Translations under genes and position numbers: made by a program
In this document: piece by piece, positions 7,226-16,105 of the stretch
How positions within the stretch are numbered: position 1 is the first letter of the stretch
How the letters are laid out: every line of letters starts with the position of its first letter
Source: an uncultured Akkermansia sp.
GTDB taxonomy: Bacteria; Verrucomicrobiota; Verrucomicrobiia; Verrucomicrobiales; Akkermansiaceae
Direction of reading: 5' to 3'
Assembly: GCA_905200945.1 (NCBI GenBank)
Contig: CAJKMG010000011.1
Coordinates: 1 to 64,000 of the forward strand
Length of the DNA stretch: 64,000 bases
Notes under the pieces: model-generated
The model's input: the letters and a program-made list of their open reading frames with translations, nothing else
Told to the model about the DNA's origin: nothing
Database searches by the model: none

Positions 7226-9259
7226 ATGAAAAATTCCAATAATACTTCCCTGTTCCAAAGGGAACAGGTACGGGAAAGCTTGAAGCAGCCATTGATCAAG
7301 CTTCATCCGGGAATGATGATGAGGAACCCGATCATGTTTACCGTGGAAATCGCCACGATGATCATGCTTCTGGTAACCGTTTATTCCCTCTTCAGCGACA
7401 GACAAGGAGATTTCCTTTATAATTTCCTCGTTTTCGTCATTCTGTTCCTCACCCTTCTGTTCGCCAATTTTGCTGAAGCGATTGCCGAGGCCCGGGGAAA
7501 GGCGCAAGCCGACAGCCTGCGCAGGACGCGAGAGGAGACGCCGGCCAAGTTGATTGTCGATGGCACGGTTACCGTCATCAATAGCTCCCAGTTGAAAAAG
7601 GGGGACTATTTCGAATGTGTCGCGGGAGATATCATTCCCGCCGACGGGGAGGTTGTCGAAGGGCTGGCTTCCATTGACGAAAGCGCTATTACGGGGGAAT
7701 CCGCTCCGGTTATCCGTGAGTCCGGCGGGGATAAGAGTTCCGTGACGGGCGGCACCAGAGTGCTGTCAGACCGTATCAAGGTGCTTGTCACCGCGCGTCC
7801 CGGAGAGAGTTTCCTTGATAAGATGATTGCTCTGGTTGAAGGCGCTTCCCGGCAGAAAACCCCTAACGAGATAGCATTAACCATTTTGTTGGCTGTCTTT
7901 ACCCTGGTTTTCCTTGTCGTCTGCATTACCTTGAAGCCGGCAGCCGATTATTCCGGAACGGAAATCAGCATCGCCGCCCTGATTTCCCTGTTCGTATGTC
8001 TCATTCCTACGACTATCGGCGGATTGCTTTCCGCGATCGGCATTGCCGGAATGAATCGTGCCTTGAGGGCCAATGTTATTACGAAGTCAGGGAAGGCTGT
8101 GGAGACGGCCGGGGACATCAGCACCCTCCTGCTTGATAAAACGGGTACGATTACGATTGGCAATCGGAAAGCGACGGGATTTTTCCCTGTCCAGGGTTTT
8201 GACAAGCAGGCTTTTGTTGAAGCCTGTCTGATGTCTTCCGTTTCAGACGATACGCCGGAAGGGAAATCGATTATCGAGCTTGGACATGAATACGGCGTCC
8301 ATATGCGCAACCTTCATACGGAGGGGGCCCGCATGATTCAGTTCACGGCGGAAACAAAGTGTTCGGGCATTAATCTGAGCGATGGAACCGAAATCCGGAA
8401 AGGGGCTTTTGACACCATCCGCAAGATTGCCGAGGAAGCGGGAAATCCATTCCCCAAAGAAGCGGAGGAAATCATTGAAAGAGTGGCGGGCAATGGGGGC
8501 ACTCCCCTTGTCGTCTGCATCAACAGGAAGGTTGTCGGCGTTATTGAATTGCAGGATATCATCAAGCCGGGCATAGAAGAGCGCTTCGAACGCCTGCGCA
8601 AGATGGGGGTGAAGACGGTAATGGTGACGGGGGATAATCCGAGCACGGCCAGGTATATCGCGGAAAAAGCCGGAGTTGATGATTTCATCGCGGAAGCCAA
8701 GCCCGAAGATAAGTTGAGTTATATCAGGAAGGAGCAGGCTTCCGGCAAGCTGGTTGCCATGATGGGGGACGGGACGAATGACGCCCCGGCTCTGGCGCAG
8801 GCCGATGTCGGCGTGGCCATGAACAGCGGGACGCAGGCCGCCAAGGAAGCCGGCAATATGGTTGACCTTGATAACGATCCCACCAAATTGATTGAGGTTG
8901 TGGAAATAGGCAAGCAGCTGCTGATGACGCGCGGAACGTTGACGACGTTTTCCATTGCCAATGACGTCGCCAAGTACTTCGCGATTGTGCCTGCGCTGTT
9001 CATGATTGCGATTCCGGAACTTGCTGCGCTGAATATCATGCATCTGCACAGTCCGGAAAGCGCCATCCTGTCTGCGATTATTTTCAATGCAATTATTATT
9101 CCCATCCTGATTCCTCTGGCCTTGAGGGGCGTGGCGTACAAGCCCATTGGAGCCAGCGCGCTGCTGCTCCGCAACATCCTGATTTACGGTGTGGGCGGTT
9201 TGATTGCCCCCTTCATCGGAATCAAACTGATTGATATGGCCGTCGGCCTGTTTTTTTAA
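7226..9259 (+). CDS. kdpB: Potassium-transporting P-type ATPase subunit KdpB
   Basis: KdpB hydrolyses ATP to drive K+ import through KdpA. The 677-residue sequence has all P-type ATPase landmarks: actuator motif TGES (about 156-159), phosphorylation site DKTGTIT with Asp304, nucleotide-domain region with VTGDNPSTARYIAE, and hinge motif GDGTNDAPALAQADVGVAMN. The Ser of TGES corresponds to the inhibitory phosphorylation site known in E. coli KdpB. About seven membrane helices are visible. The gene sits in the canonical order between kdpA and kdpC (19 bases before kdpC). Nothing is missing, so it should be functional. Confidence 0.98.
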   Translation: MKNSNNTSLFQREQVRESLKQPLIKLHPGMMMRNPIMFTVEIATMIMLLVTVYSLFSDRQGDFLYNFLVFVILFLTLLFANFAEAIAEARGKAQADSLRRTREETPAKLIVDGTVTVINSSQLKKGDYFECVAGDIIPADGEVVEGLASIDESAITGESAPVIRESGGDKSSVTGGTRVLSDRIKVLVTARPGESFLDKMIALVEGASRQKTPNEIALTILLAVFTLVFLVVCITLKPAADYSGTEISIAALISLFVCLIPTTIGGLLSAIGIAGMNRALRANVITKSGKAVETAGDISTLLLDKTGTITIGNRKATGFFPVQGFDKQAFVEACLMSSVSDDTPEGKSIIELGHEYGVHMRNLHTEGARMIQFTAETKCSGINLSDGTEIRKGAFDTIRKIAEEAGNPFPKEAEEIIERVAGNGGTPLVVCINRKVVGVIELQDIIKPGIEERFERLRKMGVKTVMVTGDNPSTARYIAEKAGVDDFIAEAKPEDKLSYIRKEQASGKLVAMMGDGTNDAPALAQADVGVAMNSGTQAAKEAGNMVDLDNDPTKLIEVVEIGKQLLMTRGTLTTFSIANDVAKYFAIVPALFMIAIPELAALNIMHLHSPESAILSAIIFNAIIIPILIPLALRGVAYKPIGASALLLRNILIYGVGGLIAPFIGIKLIDMAVGLFF

Positions 9260-9278
9260 CTGAAATAAATATGTTGTT

Positions 9279-9863
9279 ATGAGAAATTTAGTGAAATCAT
9301 TGCGTCTTACACTTGTCTTCTGCGTCTTTTTCTCCATATGCTACATCCTGGTGCTGTGGGTATTCGGATTGATTGCCGGCCCCGGCGGAGGAAATGCGGA
9401 AACCCTGGTTCTGAACGGGCGCGTGGTAGGCGCCGCCAATGTCGGGCAGCAGTTCACGAAGGATATTTATTTCTGGGGCCGTCCGTCCCATGCGGGCGAC
9501 GGTTATGACGCGTCCAGTTCATCCGGCAGCAATAAGGGGCCGACCAACGAAGAATACCTGGCCGACGTGAATACTCGGATAGATTCGTTCTTGAAGAAAC
9601 ATCCTTATTTGGAACGGAAGGATGTCCCTTCCGAAATGGTTACGGCCAGCGCTTCCGGCCTGGATCCGCATATCACTCCGGAGAGCGCCTATGTGCAGGT
9701 GAAGCGCGTTGCCAAGGCCCGCGGCATGGAGGAAGGGGCGGTGAAGTCTCTTGTCGATCAGGCCGTGGAAAAGCCGCTGCTGGGCATGTTTGGCACGGAG
9801 AAGGTCAATGTGCTTAAGTTGAATATTGCTCTTGAGAAGGCTGACCCTTCAGGGAAGCATTAA
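9279..9863 (+). CDS. kdpC: Potassium-transporting ATPase subunit KdpC
   Basis: KdpC is the single-helix subunit that assists ATP binding by KdpB. The 194-residue protein has one N-terminal membrane helix (about residues 11-33) and the conserved periplasmic region with FWGRPSHAGDGYDASSSSGSN, DPHITPESA and NVLKLNIAL. Length is normal for the family. It is followed by a long hairpin (9926-9984), which probably ends or attenuates the kdp transcript before the KdpD-like gene. Confidence 0.97.
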   Translation: MRNLVKSLRLTLVFCVFFSICYILVLWVFGLIAGPGGGNAETLVLNGRVVGAANVGQQFTKDIYFWGRPSHAGDGYDASSSSGSNKGPTNEEYLADVNTRIDSFLKKHPYLERKDVPSEMVTASASGLDPHITPESAYVQVKRVAKARGMEEGAVKSLVDQAVEKPLLGMFGTEKVNVLKLNIALEKADPSGKH

Positions 9864-9925
9864 TTTCCTGATTGTTTAGGGCGGCAATGGCAATTCCGGA
9901 TTTGGTGATAAATTGCCGTCTTGAA

Positions 9926-9984
9926 AAAATGAAATCAATTGCGGGCTTCATGTCATGGTAACGCCCGCAATTGATTTTCATTTT
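9926..9984 (+). terminator. Long hairpin after kdpC
   Basis: Two arms (9926-9946 and 9963-9984) are complementary over about 21 bp with a single extra T, separated by 16 bases. The upper stem is GC-rich and the base is A/T-rich, giving A-tracts on one side and T-rich sequence on the other, so it could terminate transcription in either direction. It lies between kdpC and the KdpD-like gene. Confidence 0.65.
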
Positions 9985-10043
9985 CAAAAGATTCTGTAAA
10001 ATCAACAAGATGTTTTTAACCGCAGGAGCCGGGTGAATTTAAT

Positions 10044-11171
10044 ATGACTGACGAAAGTAACGGAGCGGAGCACTTTCTTGACCTGATACGGCGTTCGCGA
10101 AGGGGAAAGTTCAAGATTTACATTGGTATGATGGCCGGAGTAGGCAAGACGTACCGTATGCTGCAGGAAGCCCATGAATTGCTGAATAACGGCATAGATG
10201 TCAGAATCGGTTACGTTGAAACCCACGGGAGGCCCGGGACTGAAGCCATGCTCCGGGGGGTGCCCGTCATCCCGCGTAAAGTGGTTTTTTACAAAGGCAG
10301 GGAGCTTGAAGAAATGGATCTGGACGCGATTCTTCAAACCCGGCCCGAGTTGGTTATTGTTGACGAACTGGCTCATACCAATGTGGAAGGGAGCCGCCAT
10401 CGCAAGAGATGGGAAGACGTGATGGAGCTGCTTGACGCCAATATCAATGTGATTTCCGCGATTAATATCCAGCACATTGAAAGCCTGAGCGGCGAAGTGA
10501 AGGAGATTACGGGGATTGAGATGAAGGAACGGGTTCCCGACAGGATTTTGCAGGAGGCGGACGAAGTGGTGAATATCGACCTGACGTCCGAGGAACTGAT
10601 CGGCCGCCTCAAGGCCGGCAAGATTTACCGGCCTGAAAAAATCCAGATTGCCCTGAAGAATTTTTTCAGAACGGAAAATATTCTTCAGCTGCGTGAACTG
10701 GCATTGAAGGAAGTTGCTTTCCGCGTGGAGAAAAAAGTGGAAACGGAAGTACTCCCGGCAGTTTCTTCCGCCAGAAGGGAAAAGATTCTGGCCTGCATCA
10801 GCAGCAATGAACAGACGCCCCGGCGCATCATCCGAAAGGCATACCGGATTTCCTCGCGTTACAGTACGTCGTTTATCGCCCTTTACGTCCAGACGCCAAG
10901 GGAGTCCCCCGACCGCATCAATCTGGCGTCCCAGCGCCATTTGCTTAATCATTTCAAGCTGGTGGCCGAACTGGGAGGGACGGTGAAGCAGGTGAGTGCG
11001 GAAGACATACCCCAGGCGATTATCGCAACGTGCAGGGAATATCATATTACGGCTATTTGCATGGGGCATCCCGCATTCAAAATGCCCGGCGCCATGTTCA
11101 AGATACTGGGATATAAACAATTTCTGCGTGTCTTGTCGGAGATGAAGATAGATTTAATCATCATTGCATAA
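10044..11171 (+). CDS. Short KdpD-like protein (KdpD N-terminal and USP domains, no kinase)
   Basis: The 375-residue protein matches only the cytoplasmic N-terminal part of the sensor KdpD: KdpD domain with Walker-type GMMAGVGKTYRML (about 28-40), GYVETHGRPGTEAM and DELAHTN, then a universal-stress-protein-like domain (about 230-375). The four membrane helices and histidine kinase of full KdpD (~890 residues) are absent, and no kdpE follows. Short KdpD proteins of this type are known beside kdp operons in other phyla such as cyanobacteria, so this is not simply a truncation. It probably senses K+, nucleotide or c-di-AMP and acts on the pump or its expression; the mechanism is unknown. Confidence 0.88.
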   Translation: MTDESNGAEHFLDLIRRSRRGKFKIYIGMMAGVGKTYRMLQEAHELLNNGIDVRIGYVETHGRPGTEAMLRGVPVIPRKVVFYKGRELEEMDLDAILQTRPELVIVDELAHTNVEGSRHRKRWEDVMELLDANINVISAINIQHIESLSGEVKEITGIEMKERVPDRILQEADEVVNIDLTSEELIGRLKAGKIYRPEKIQIALKNFFRTENILQLRELALKEVAFRVEKKVETEVLPAVSSARREKILACISSNEQTPRRIIRKAYRISSRYSTSFIALYVQTPRESPDRINLASQRHLLNHFKLVAELGGTVKQVSAEDIPQAIIATCREYHITAICMGHPAFKMPGAMFKILGYKQFLRVLSEMKIDLIIIA

Positions 11172-11574
11172 AAGGCAGCGGTAAATTTGAAAATAAGGTC
11201 GGAGCCGGCTCTTTCTCTTTTTTCCCGTCTGATTATCTGAAAAACAGTCCAGTGTTCCGGTTCGCCGCATCCCCGGCAGCGCTTTTGTTGAAAAAGAATG
11301 TAGCATTCCCGGAGGAACCGCATTCTTAAAAGTGAAACGGCTGAGTGTCTTCTGTTTCCGGGAACCGTCCGAGGCTAACCGGCCGGCTTTGAAGAAACAG
11401 GTAAGGATTAATGACGACAAGGTTCTTGGCCGTAAAAAGGAGAAGCTTGAAGAATTGAAGCAGACAGTCCGGAATGCGTCCCCTGAGATAAATTTCTGTA
11501 TTCCCTTGTTGACTTCCAGTTGGTGGAACCCATATGCTCAGATTATATATCAGGATTTCAACCACCAACGTTTA
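11172..11574. other. Intergenic region before the aldo/keto reductase
   Basis: About 400 bases with no supported gene. The reductase frame stays open back to a GTG at 11332, but that extension (81 codons) has no family resemblance and lies before a complete Tat signal peptide, so it is treated as untranslated. A weak hairpin (7-bp arms 11294-11300 and 11321-11327) is the only structure noticed. Confidence 0.5.
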
Positions 11575-12723
11575 ATGAGCATGTATAAACACTATTCCGA
11601 CGGCCGTCGCCGCTTTCTCAAAATGTCCGCCTTATTCGGTACGGCTGCGCTGATTTCTCCGACCATGACCCGGGCAGAGGGCGGGAATGCCGATTCTCCT
11701 CAAAACGGAGGTTTTGCCGCCTCCCGGAACCGGACGCTTGGCAAGGGCTCCTGTGCCCTAGAAGCATCTCCCCTTGGCTTCGGAGTCATGGGGATGAGCT
11801 ACAACCGCAGCCAGTCTCCCTCGCGCGAGCAGTGCATCCGGCTTCTTCATGAAGCCGTGGATCGCGGAGTTACTCTTTTTGATACGGCCATCATCTACGG
11901 CCCCCTGAGCAATGAACTTCTGGCCGGGGAAGCTCTTTCCCCTTTCAAGGGGAAGATCAGCGTCACTACCAAGTTCGGGCACGAAGTTATTAACGGAAAG
12001 GGGACGGGCCGCCAGGACAGCCGCCCGGAAACCATCCGGCGCTACTGTGACGAGTCGCTGCGCCGTTTGAAGGTGGACGCTATTGAATTATTCTACCAGC
12101 ACCGCTTTGATCCCAGGGTTCCCGTTGAAGACGTAGCGGGAACCATCTCCGAACTGGTCAAGGAAGGCAAGGTACGGCGCTGGGGCATGTGCGAAGTCAC
12201 TCCCGGTACGATTCGCAGGGCCCACGCCGTCCATCCCCTGACAGCCATTCAGAGTGAGTACCATCTCATGCATCGGGATGTTGAGAACAATGGCGTTCTG
12301 GATGTCTGCCGTGAACTGGGTATAGGCTTTGTTCCCTACAGCCCGCTCAACAGGGGATTCCTGGGGGGCTGTATCAATGAGTACACGCAATTTGACCCGA
12401 ACAATGACAACCGCCAGACCCTGCCGCGCTTCACGCCGGAGGCCATAAGGGCCAATATGCGTATTGTCAATATTCTGCAACAGTTTGGAAGGACGCGCGG
12501 CATGACTTCTTCCCAGGTTGCCCTAGGATGGCTGCTGCAAAAGGCTCCTTATATCGTACCCATTCCCGGCACAACCAAACTGTCCCATCTGGAAGAAAAC
12601 CTGCACGCGCTTGATTTTACCTACTCTCCGCAGGAGTGGGCGGAACTGGAGAACGCCGTAGCCGCCATACCCGTGACCGGGGCACGCTACAACGCGGAAC
12701 AGCAAAGGCAAGTAGGGCATTGA
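11575..12723 (+). CDS. Tat-exported aldo/keto reductase
   Basis: An NADPH-dependent oxidoreductase of the aldo/keto reductase superfamily, acting on an unknown carbonyl substrate. The start at ATG 11575 (or 11581) gives a twin-arginine signal, GRRRFLKMSALFGTAA, ending near ISPTMTRA, so the enzyme is predicted to be exported folded with cofactor. The barrel follows with LGFGVMGM, catalytic DTAIIYGP (Asp and Tyr), VTTKFGH (Lys) and FYQHRFD (His), and C-terminal VPIPGTTKLSHLEENL for cofactor binding. It resembles the bacterial YajO/general-stress type. It is convergent with the MerR-type gene. Total 382 residues, a normal length plus leader. Confidence 0.88.
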   Translation: MSMYKHYSDGRRRFLKMSALFGTAALISPTMTRAEGGNADSPQNGGFAASRNRTLGKGSCALEASPLGFGVMGMSYNRSQSPSREQCIRLLHEAVDRGVTLFDTAIIYGPLSNELLAGEALSPFKGKISVTTKFGHEVINGKGTGRQDSRPETIRRYCDESLRRLKVDAIELFYQHRFDPRVPVEDVAGTISELVKEGKVRRWGMCEVTPGTIRRAHAVHPLTAIQSEYHLMHRDVENNGVLDVCRELGIGFVPYSPLNRGFLGGCINEYTQFDPNNDNRQTLPRFTPEAIRANMRIVNILQQFGRTRGMTSSQVALGWLLQKAPYIVPIPGTTKLSHLEENLHALDFTYSPQEWAELENAVAAIPVTGARYNAEQQRQVGH

Positions 12724-12952
12724 CCCGGCCTTTTTGCCGGGATAAACGGCAAGTGCGACAGCGGTATCCGCAGAAAGTCCGTCAGGCGTTCCATACTGTC
12801 CGGAATTTTCTGTTGATTCCGTTCTTGCGGGGTGCCTGAAAAATATTTCCTTCTGAAAGCATTCTGCCGGAAGAAGGAGATGAGTTGCTGCGCGAAGCGA
12901 GCAGCTTCCATTTCCCCTCTCCGGCAGCAGGCCCCGGGCGCCAGCGCCATCT

Positions 12953-13417
12953 TCAAATTTTTTGTCTCAGGAAGGAATCCATCCATTCCGGGTTCACCTG
13001 GGGGAGAGGTTCGCCTTTGTCATATGCCTCACTGCACCGGCCGATATACTCCATTTTGATTTTGGAGTACTTCAGGCATTTTTTCAGTTCCCGAATGCGC
13101 GCTTTCATGGCCTGATGCCCTTCCTGCAACATGCGGTAACGTTCGCGCAGTGTCGAATTGCCTTGGCGAACCAGGTGAAAAAAACGTTTGATTTCCTTGA
13201 GTTCCAATCCGGAATGCTTAAGGCAAACCAGCCCCAGCAGTTCTTCCATTTCCTTGCGGTGAAAGACACGGCATCCCGCCCCGTTTCTCGGGATATCCAG
13301 GATTCCCTCTTCTTCAAAAAAACGCAGATTGGACGGCGTGATGCCTGTCAATTCCGAGACTTCCGAAATGGAAAGGCACATGTCTTCCTGTTCTTCAAGT
13401 TCTGATGCTTCTTGCAT
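12953..13417 (-). CDS. MerR-family transcriptional regulator
   Basis: A 154-residue DNA-binding protein with a MerR-type helix-turn-helix near the N-terminus (SISEVSELTGITPSNLRFFE, then GCRVFHRKEMEELLGLVCLK) and a long C-terminal dimerisation helix (about residues 85-130). There is no obvious metal-binding cysteine cluster at the C-terminus, so the effector is unknown. An internal ATG at 13381 preceded by AGGA is a plausible shorter start. It is divergent from the threonine aldolase gene, with 225 bases between them, which could be its target promoter; this is inference. Confidence 0.82.
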   Translation of the reverse strand: MQEASELEEQEDMCLSISEVSELTGITPSNLRFFEEEGILDIPRNGAGCRVFHRKEMEELLGLVCLKHSGLELKEIKRFFHLVRQGNSTLRERYRMLQEGHQAMKARIRELKKCLKYSKIKMEYIGRCSEAYDKGEPLPQVNPEWMDSFLRQKI

Positions 13418-13642
13418 GAAGACACTATGGCTTTTTCTGAGGCTGCTGGAAAAGACTATTTCCGTGCATGGACGTATAGAGCTGAACGCAGGGCAGCGGT
13501 TTGCCCGGCATTCATTTTCTCAAACCGCATGCGGCTTTCCGTTTTTTCCGGAGCTTCCGGCAGCGCTGTTCCGGTGTATTTTTCATATTCCTTTACATCA
13601 AAGGTTCCGGGGGATATGGTCCCCGCGTTTTTCAGCAAGGCA

Positions 13643-14680
13643 ATGATTCTTTTCAACTGTGATTACAGTGAAGGCGCCCATGCGGATATTCTCCGCAGAA
13701 TGGCGGAAACGAATATGGAGCAGACTGCCGGTTACGGGGAGGATCCCTATTGCGACCAGGCCCGGAAGCTGATCGCCGGCTTGTGCGGCAGGCCGGACCT
13801 GGATATCCATTTCCTCATCGGCGGGACCCAGACCAATTTCACGGTAATTGCGGCGGCTTTGCGCCCCCACCAATGCGTGCTGTGCGCGGAGACGGGCCAT
13901 ATCAATGTGCACGAGTCGGGAGCCGTTGAGGCCTGCGGACACAAGGTTTCCGCCATTCCCTCCCCGGACGGGAAGCTGACGGCCCGGCAAATTGACGAGG
14001 CGTGGCACGCCCATTGGGATGACGAGACCCGCGAGCATATGCCCCAGCCCCGGATGGTTTATATTTCCCAGCCAACCGAACTGGGCACCATTTATTCCAG
14101 GGAGGAACTTCAGGAAATTTCCGGAGTTTGCCGCCTCCGGGGGCTGTATTTGTATATGGACGGCGCACGCCTCGGCTACGGCTTGTGCGCTGAGGATAAT
14201 GATCTGGATTTGCCGGAGATTGCCTCCCTTTGCGACGCTTTTTACATTGGCGGCACGAAAGTAGGCGCCCTGTTCGGGGAAGCCCTGGTTCTGCGCCATG
14301 AGTCCCTGAAGGAGGATTTCCGTTACATCGTCAAGCAGAGGGGCGGCCGTCTTGCGAAAGGGCGGCTTTTGGGCATTCAGTTTCTGGAACTGTTCCGCGA
14401 CGGCCTTTATTTCCGGCTGGGCGCCCATGCGGACCGTCTGGCCGTGATGCTGCGGGATTTTTGCCGTTCCAGAGGGCTGGCGCTTCCTTTTTCCAGTGGA
14501 ACGAACCAGCAGTTTGTTACGATGCCTGATTACGTTCTGGATGAGCTGAGGAAGAAATACGGCTTTGCCTACTTACGCCGGGAGGATGAAACCCACAGTA
14601 CGGTGCGCTTCTGCACGAGCTGGGCCACCCGAGAGGAGGACGTGCGGGAATTGATGGCGGATATCGCCCGCCTGTGCTGA
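13643..14680 (+). CDS. ltaE: Low-specificity L-threonine aldolase
   Basis: A PLP-dependent fold-type I enzyme that cleaves threonine/allo-threonine to glycine and acetaldehyde. The 345-residue protein from ATG 13643 begins with FNCDYSEGAHADIL, as expected for the family (usual length 330-350), and has YGEDPYCDQ, the substrate-site GGTQTNF, DGARLGYGL and the PLP lysine in YIGGTKVGALFG. The frame continues upstream to 13412, but those 77 codons lack any homology and overlap the divergent MerR gene, so the shorter start was chosen. It belongs to the beta-eliminating lyase superfamily; a related activity such as beta-hydroxy-amino-acid lyase is possible. Confidence 0.88.
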   Translation: MILFNCDYSEGAHADILRRMAETNMEQTAGYGEDPYCDQARKLIAGLCGRPDLDIHFLIGGTQTNFTVIAAALRPHQCVLCAETGHINVHESGAVEACGHKVSAIPSPDGKLTARQIDEAWHAHWDDETREHMPQPRMVYISQPTELGTIYSREELQEISGVCRLRGLYLYMDGARLGYGLCAEDNDLDLPEIASLCDAFYIGGTKVGALFGEALVLRHESLKEDFRYIVKQRGGRLAKGRLLGIQFLELFRDGLYFRLGAHADRLAVMLRDFCRSRGLALPFSSGTNQQFVTMPDYVLDELRKKYGFAYLRREDETHSTVRFCTSWATREEDVRELMADIARLC

Positions 14681-14776
14681 ATTTTCCCTTCGGACGGCCA
14701 TGCCGGGAAGCTGTTTAAAGAGCTGTTCCCTTATTCGTTTGCGGAGAAGTATTTTTGTCTTTCCGGGGAAAGGCTG

Positions 14777-16105
14777 TTGGACCATGATATGGCTATGCCC
14801 TTAACCGTGCAACAGGAATGGCGGAGGCGAATTTCCCGCATGCAGCGGCTGCTGAATGCCGTGCTGGCGGTGGAGTGTCTTAGCATTCCTTTTTTTGCCG
14901 CCGGGGCGGTAACTGGGATGGTCTGGTACGGAGGCCGCAGGATGGGGGCTGACTGGGACTGGCTGGAGGGAGTTTCCCTTGCCGCCGCAGGTTTATTTTT
15001 GGCGGTGTGGGGGTGGCTGCGGCTCCGGGGCTGTTTTTTCAGCAGGCGTGATGCGGCGGCTTTTCTGGATGAACAGATGGGACTGCATGCGGCGTTGAGC
15101 GCCGGAGAGGAGTGGGGCAATGCCGTGGAGGCAGTGGAAAATGCGGAGTTGGGGAATTCCGTTCTGCGGATACGTTCCTCCTGGTGTATGGTCTGGTTTG
15201 CGGGAGGCGTGGTTCTGATGGCTTGCGGGGCTTTTTTGCCGTTGCCCGTGCCGCAGGCTGTAAGGCAGCTTCCGGACTTGCCGCCCGTTCTGGCCCGGGT
15301 GGGGGAAGTCCTGGACCGCCTGGCGGAGATGGAGAGTGTGGATAAGAAGAGCCTGGAGCCTTTCCGGGAGCAGTTGGAAGACTTGAAAAGAATGCGCCGG
15401 AGTGAGATGTATTCCCATGCCGGACTGGAAGCGGCGGATGCCCTGAAGGGGAAAACGGCGGCGGCCGTTGCCGGATTATCCAATCAGATGTATCGGACGG
15501 ATTCCGCCCTTTCCCTGCTGGACAGCCTGAATGGAGCGTCCAGCCCGGAGGCGATGCAGTCCCTTCAGGAAGCGCTGGCGGGAATGGAGCCCCTTGCCCT
15601 GCAGCCGGGCGGCATTATGAGCCGCCAGCTCCAGGAGCTGAAGGCTTCCCTGCCTTCCCGGCAGATTGATCCGGAGACGGCCCGCCGTCTGCGGGAACAG
15701 CTGGAACGGGCCGCCCAGCAGCTGCGGAGCATGTGCGGGCAGTGCGGCATATCCCTGATGGCGTCTCCGGATGACCGTACCGTGATGGAATCCGGGCAGG
15801 GAGAGGGAAGTGAACCCGGACGCGGAGGAACGGGGCGTGGACGCGGGGACGCTCCCCTTGCCTTTGAGATGGAAGAGCGCCCCCGGCTTGACACGGTTTC
15901 CAGACGGGCGGTTCATGAGGACTTGAGCCGGGCCGCTCTGGGGGAAGCCGCTGGGGTGGAGACTGCGGCTCCCTCCCCGGAAAGGGCAGGAAATGGACTG
16001 GAACCCGGCGGCCGGGGGGCTCGCCCGGCCCGCGGCGGGGATGCCGTGTGGTCTGATTGCCTTGCTCCTCAGGAACAGTCAGCCCTGAAGGAAATTTTCA
16101 GATAG
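14777..16105 (+). CDS. Membrane-anchored helical protein next to the vWA operon
   Basis: A 442-residue protein with three hydrophobic segments (about residues 28-50, 66-84 and 137-155), then a long Gln/Glu/Arg-rich helical region likely forming coiled coils (about 170-330), and a Gly/Pro/Arg-rich disordered tail. No family is recognised with confidence, though similar membrane plus coiled-coil proteins accompany MoxR/DUF58/vWA clusters in Planctomycetes and Verrucomicrobia. It points toward that operon and its last 8 bases overlap the end of the large vWA gene on the other strand. Alternative ATGs lie at 14789 and 14795. A structural role with the vWA complex is inferred from position only. 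Confidence 0.7.
   Translation: MDHDMAMPLTVQQEWRRRISRMQRLLNAVLAVECLSIPFFAAGAVTGMVWYGGRRMGADWDWLEGVSLAAAGLFLAVWGWLRLRGCFFSRRDAAAFLDEQMGLHAALSAGEEWGNAVEAVENAELGNSVLRIRSSWCMVWFAGGVVLMACGAFLPLPVPQAVRQLPDLPPVLARVGEVLDRLAEMESVDKKSLEPFREQLEDLKRMRRSEMYSHAGLEAADALKGKTAAAVAGLSNQMYRTDSALSLLDSLNGASSPEAMQSLQEALAGMEPLALQPGGIMSRQLQELKASLPSRQIDPETARRLREQLERAAQQLRSMCGQCGISLMASPDDRTVMESGQGEGSEPGRGGTGRGRGDAPLAFEMEERPRLDTVSRRAVHEDLSRAALGEAAGVETAAPSPERAGNGLEPGGRGARPARGGDAVWSDCLAPQEQSALKEIFR

Noticed and set aside
8243..9337. Long antisense open frame (364 codons) opposite kdpB
   Set aside because: It is wholly opposite a complete, strongly conserved P-type ATPase gene; translation is low-complexity with no family motif.
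10002..11120. Long antisense frame opposite the KdpD-like gene
   Set aside because: The plus-strand gene has diagnostic KdpD motifs; the antisense product has none.
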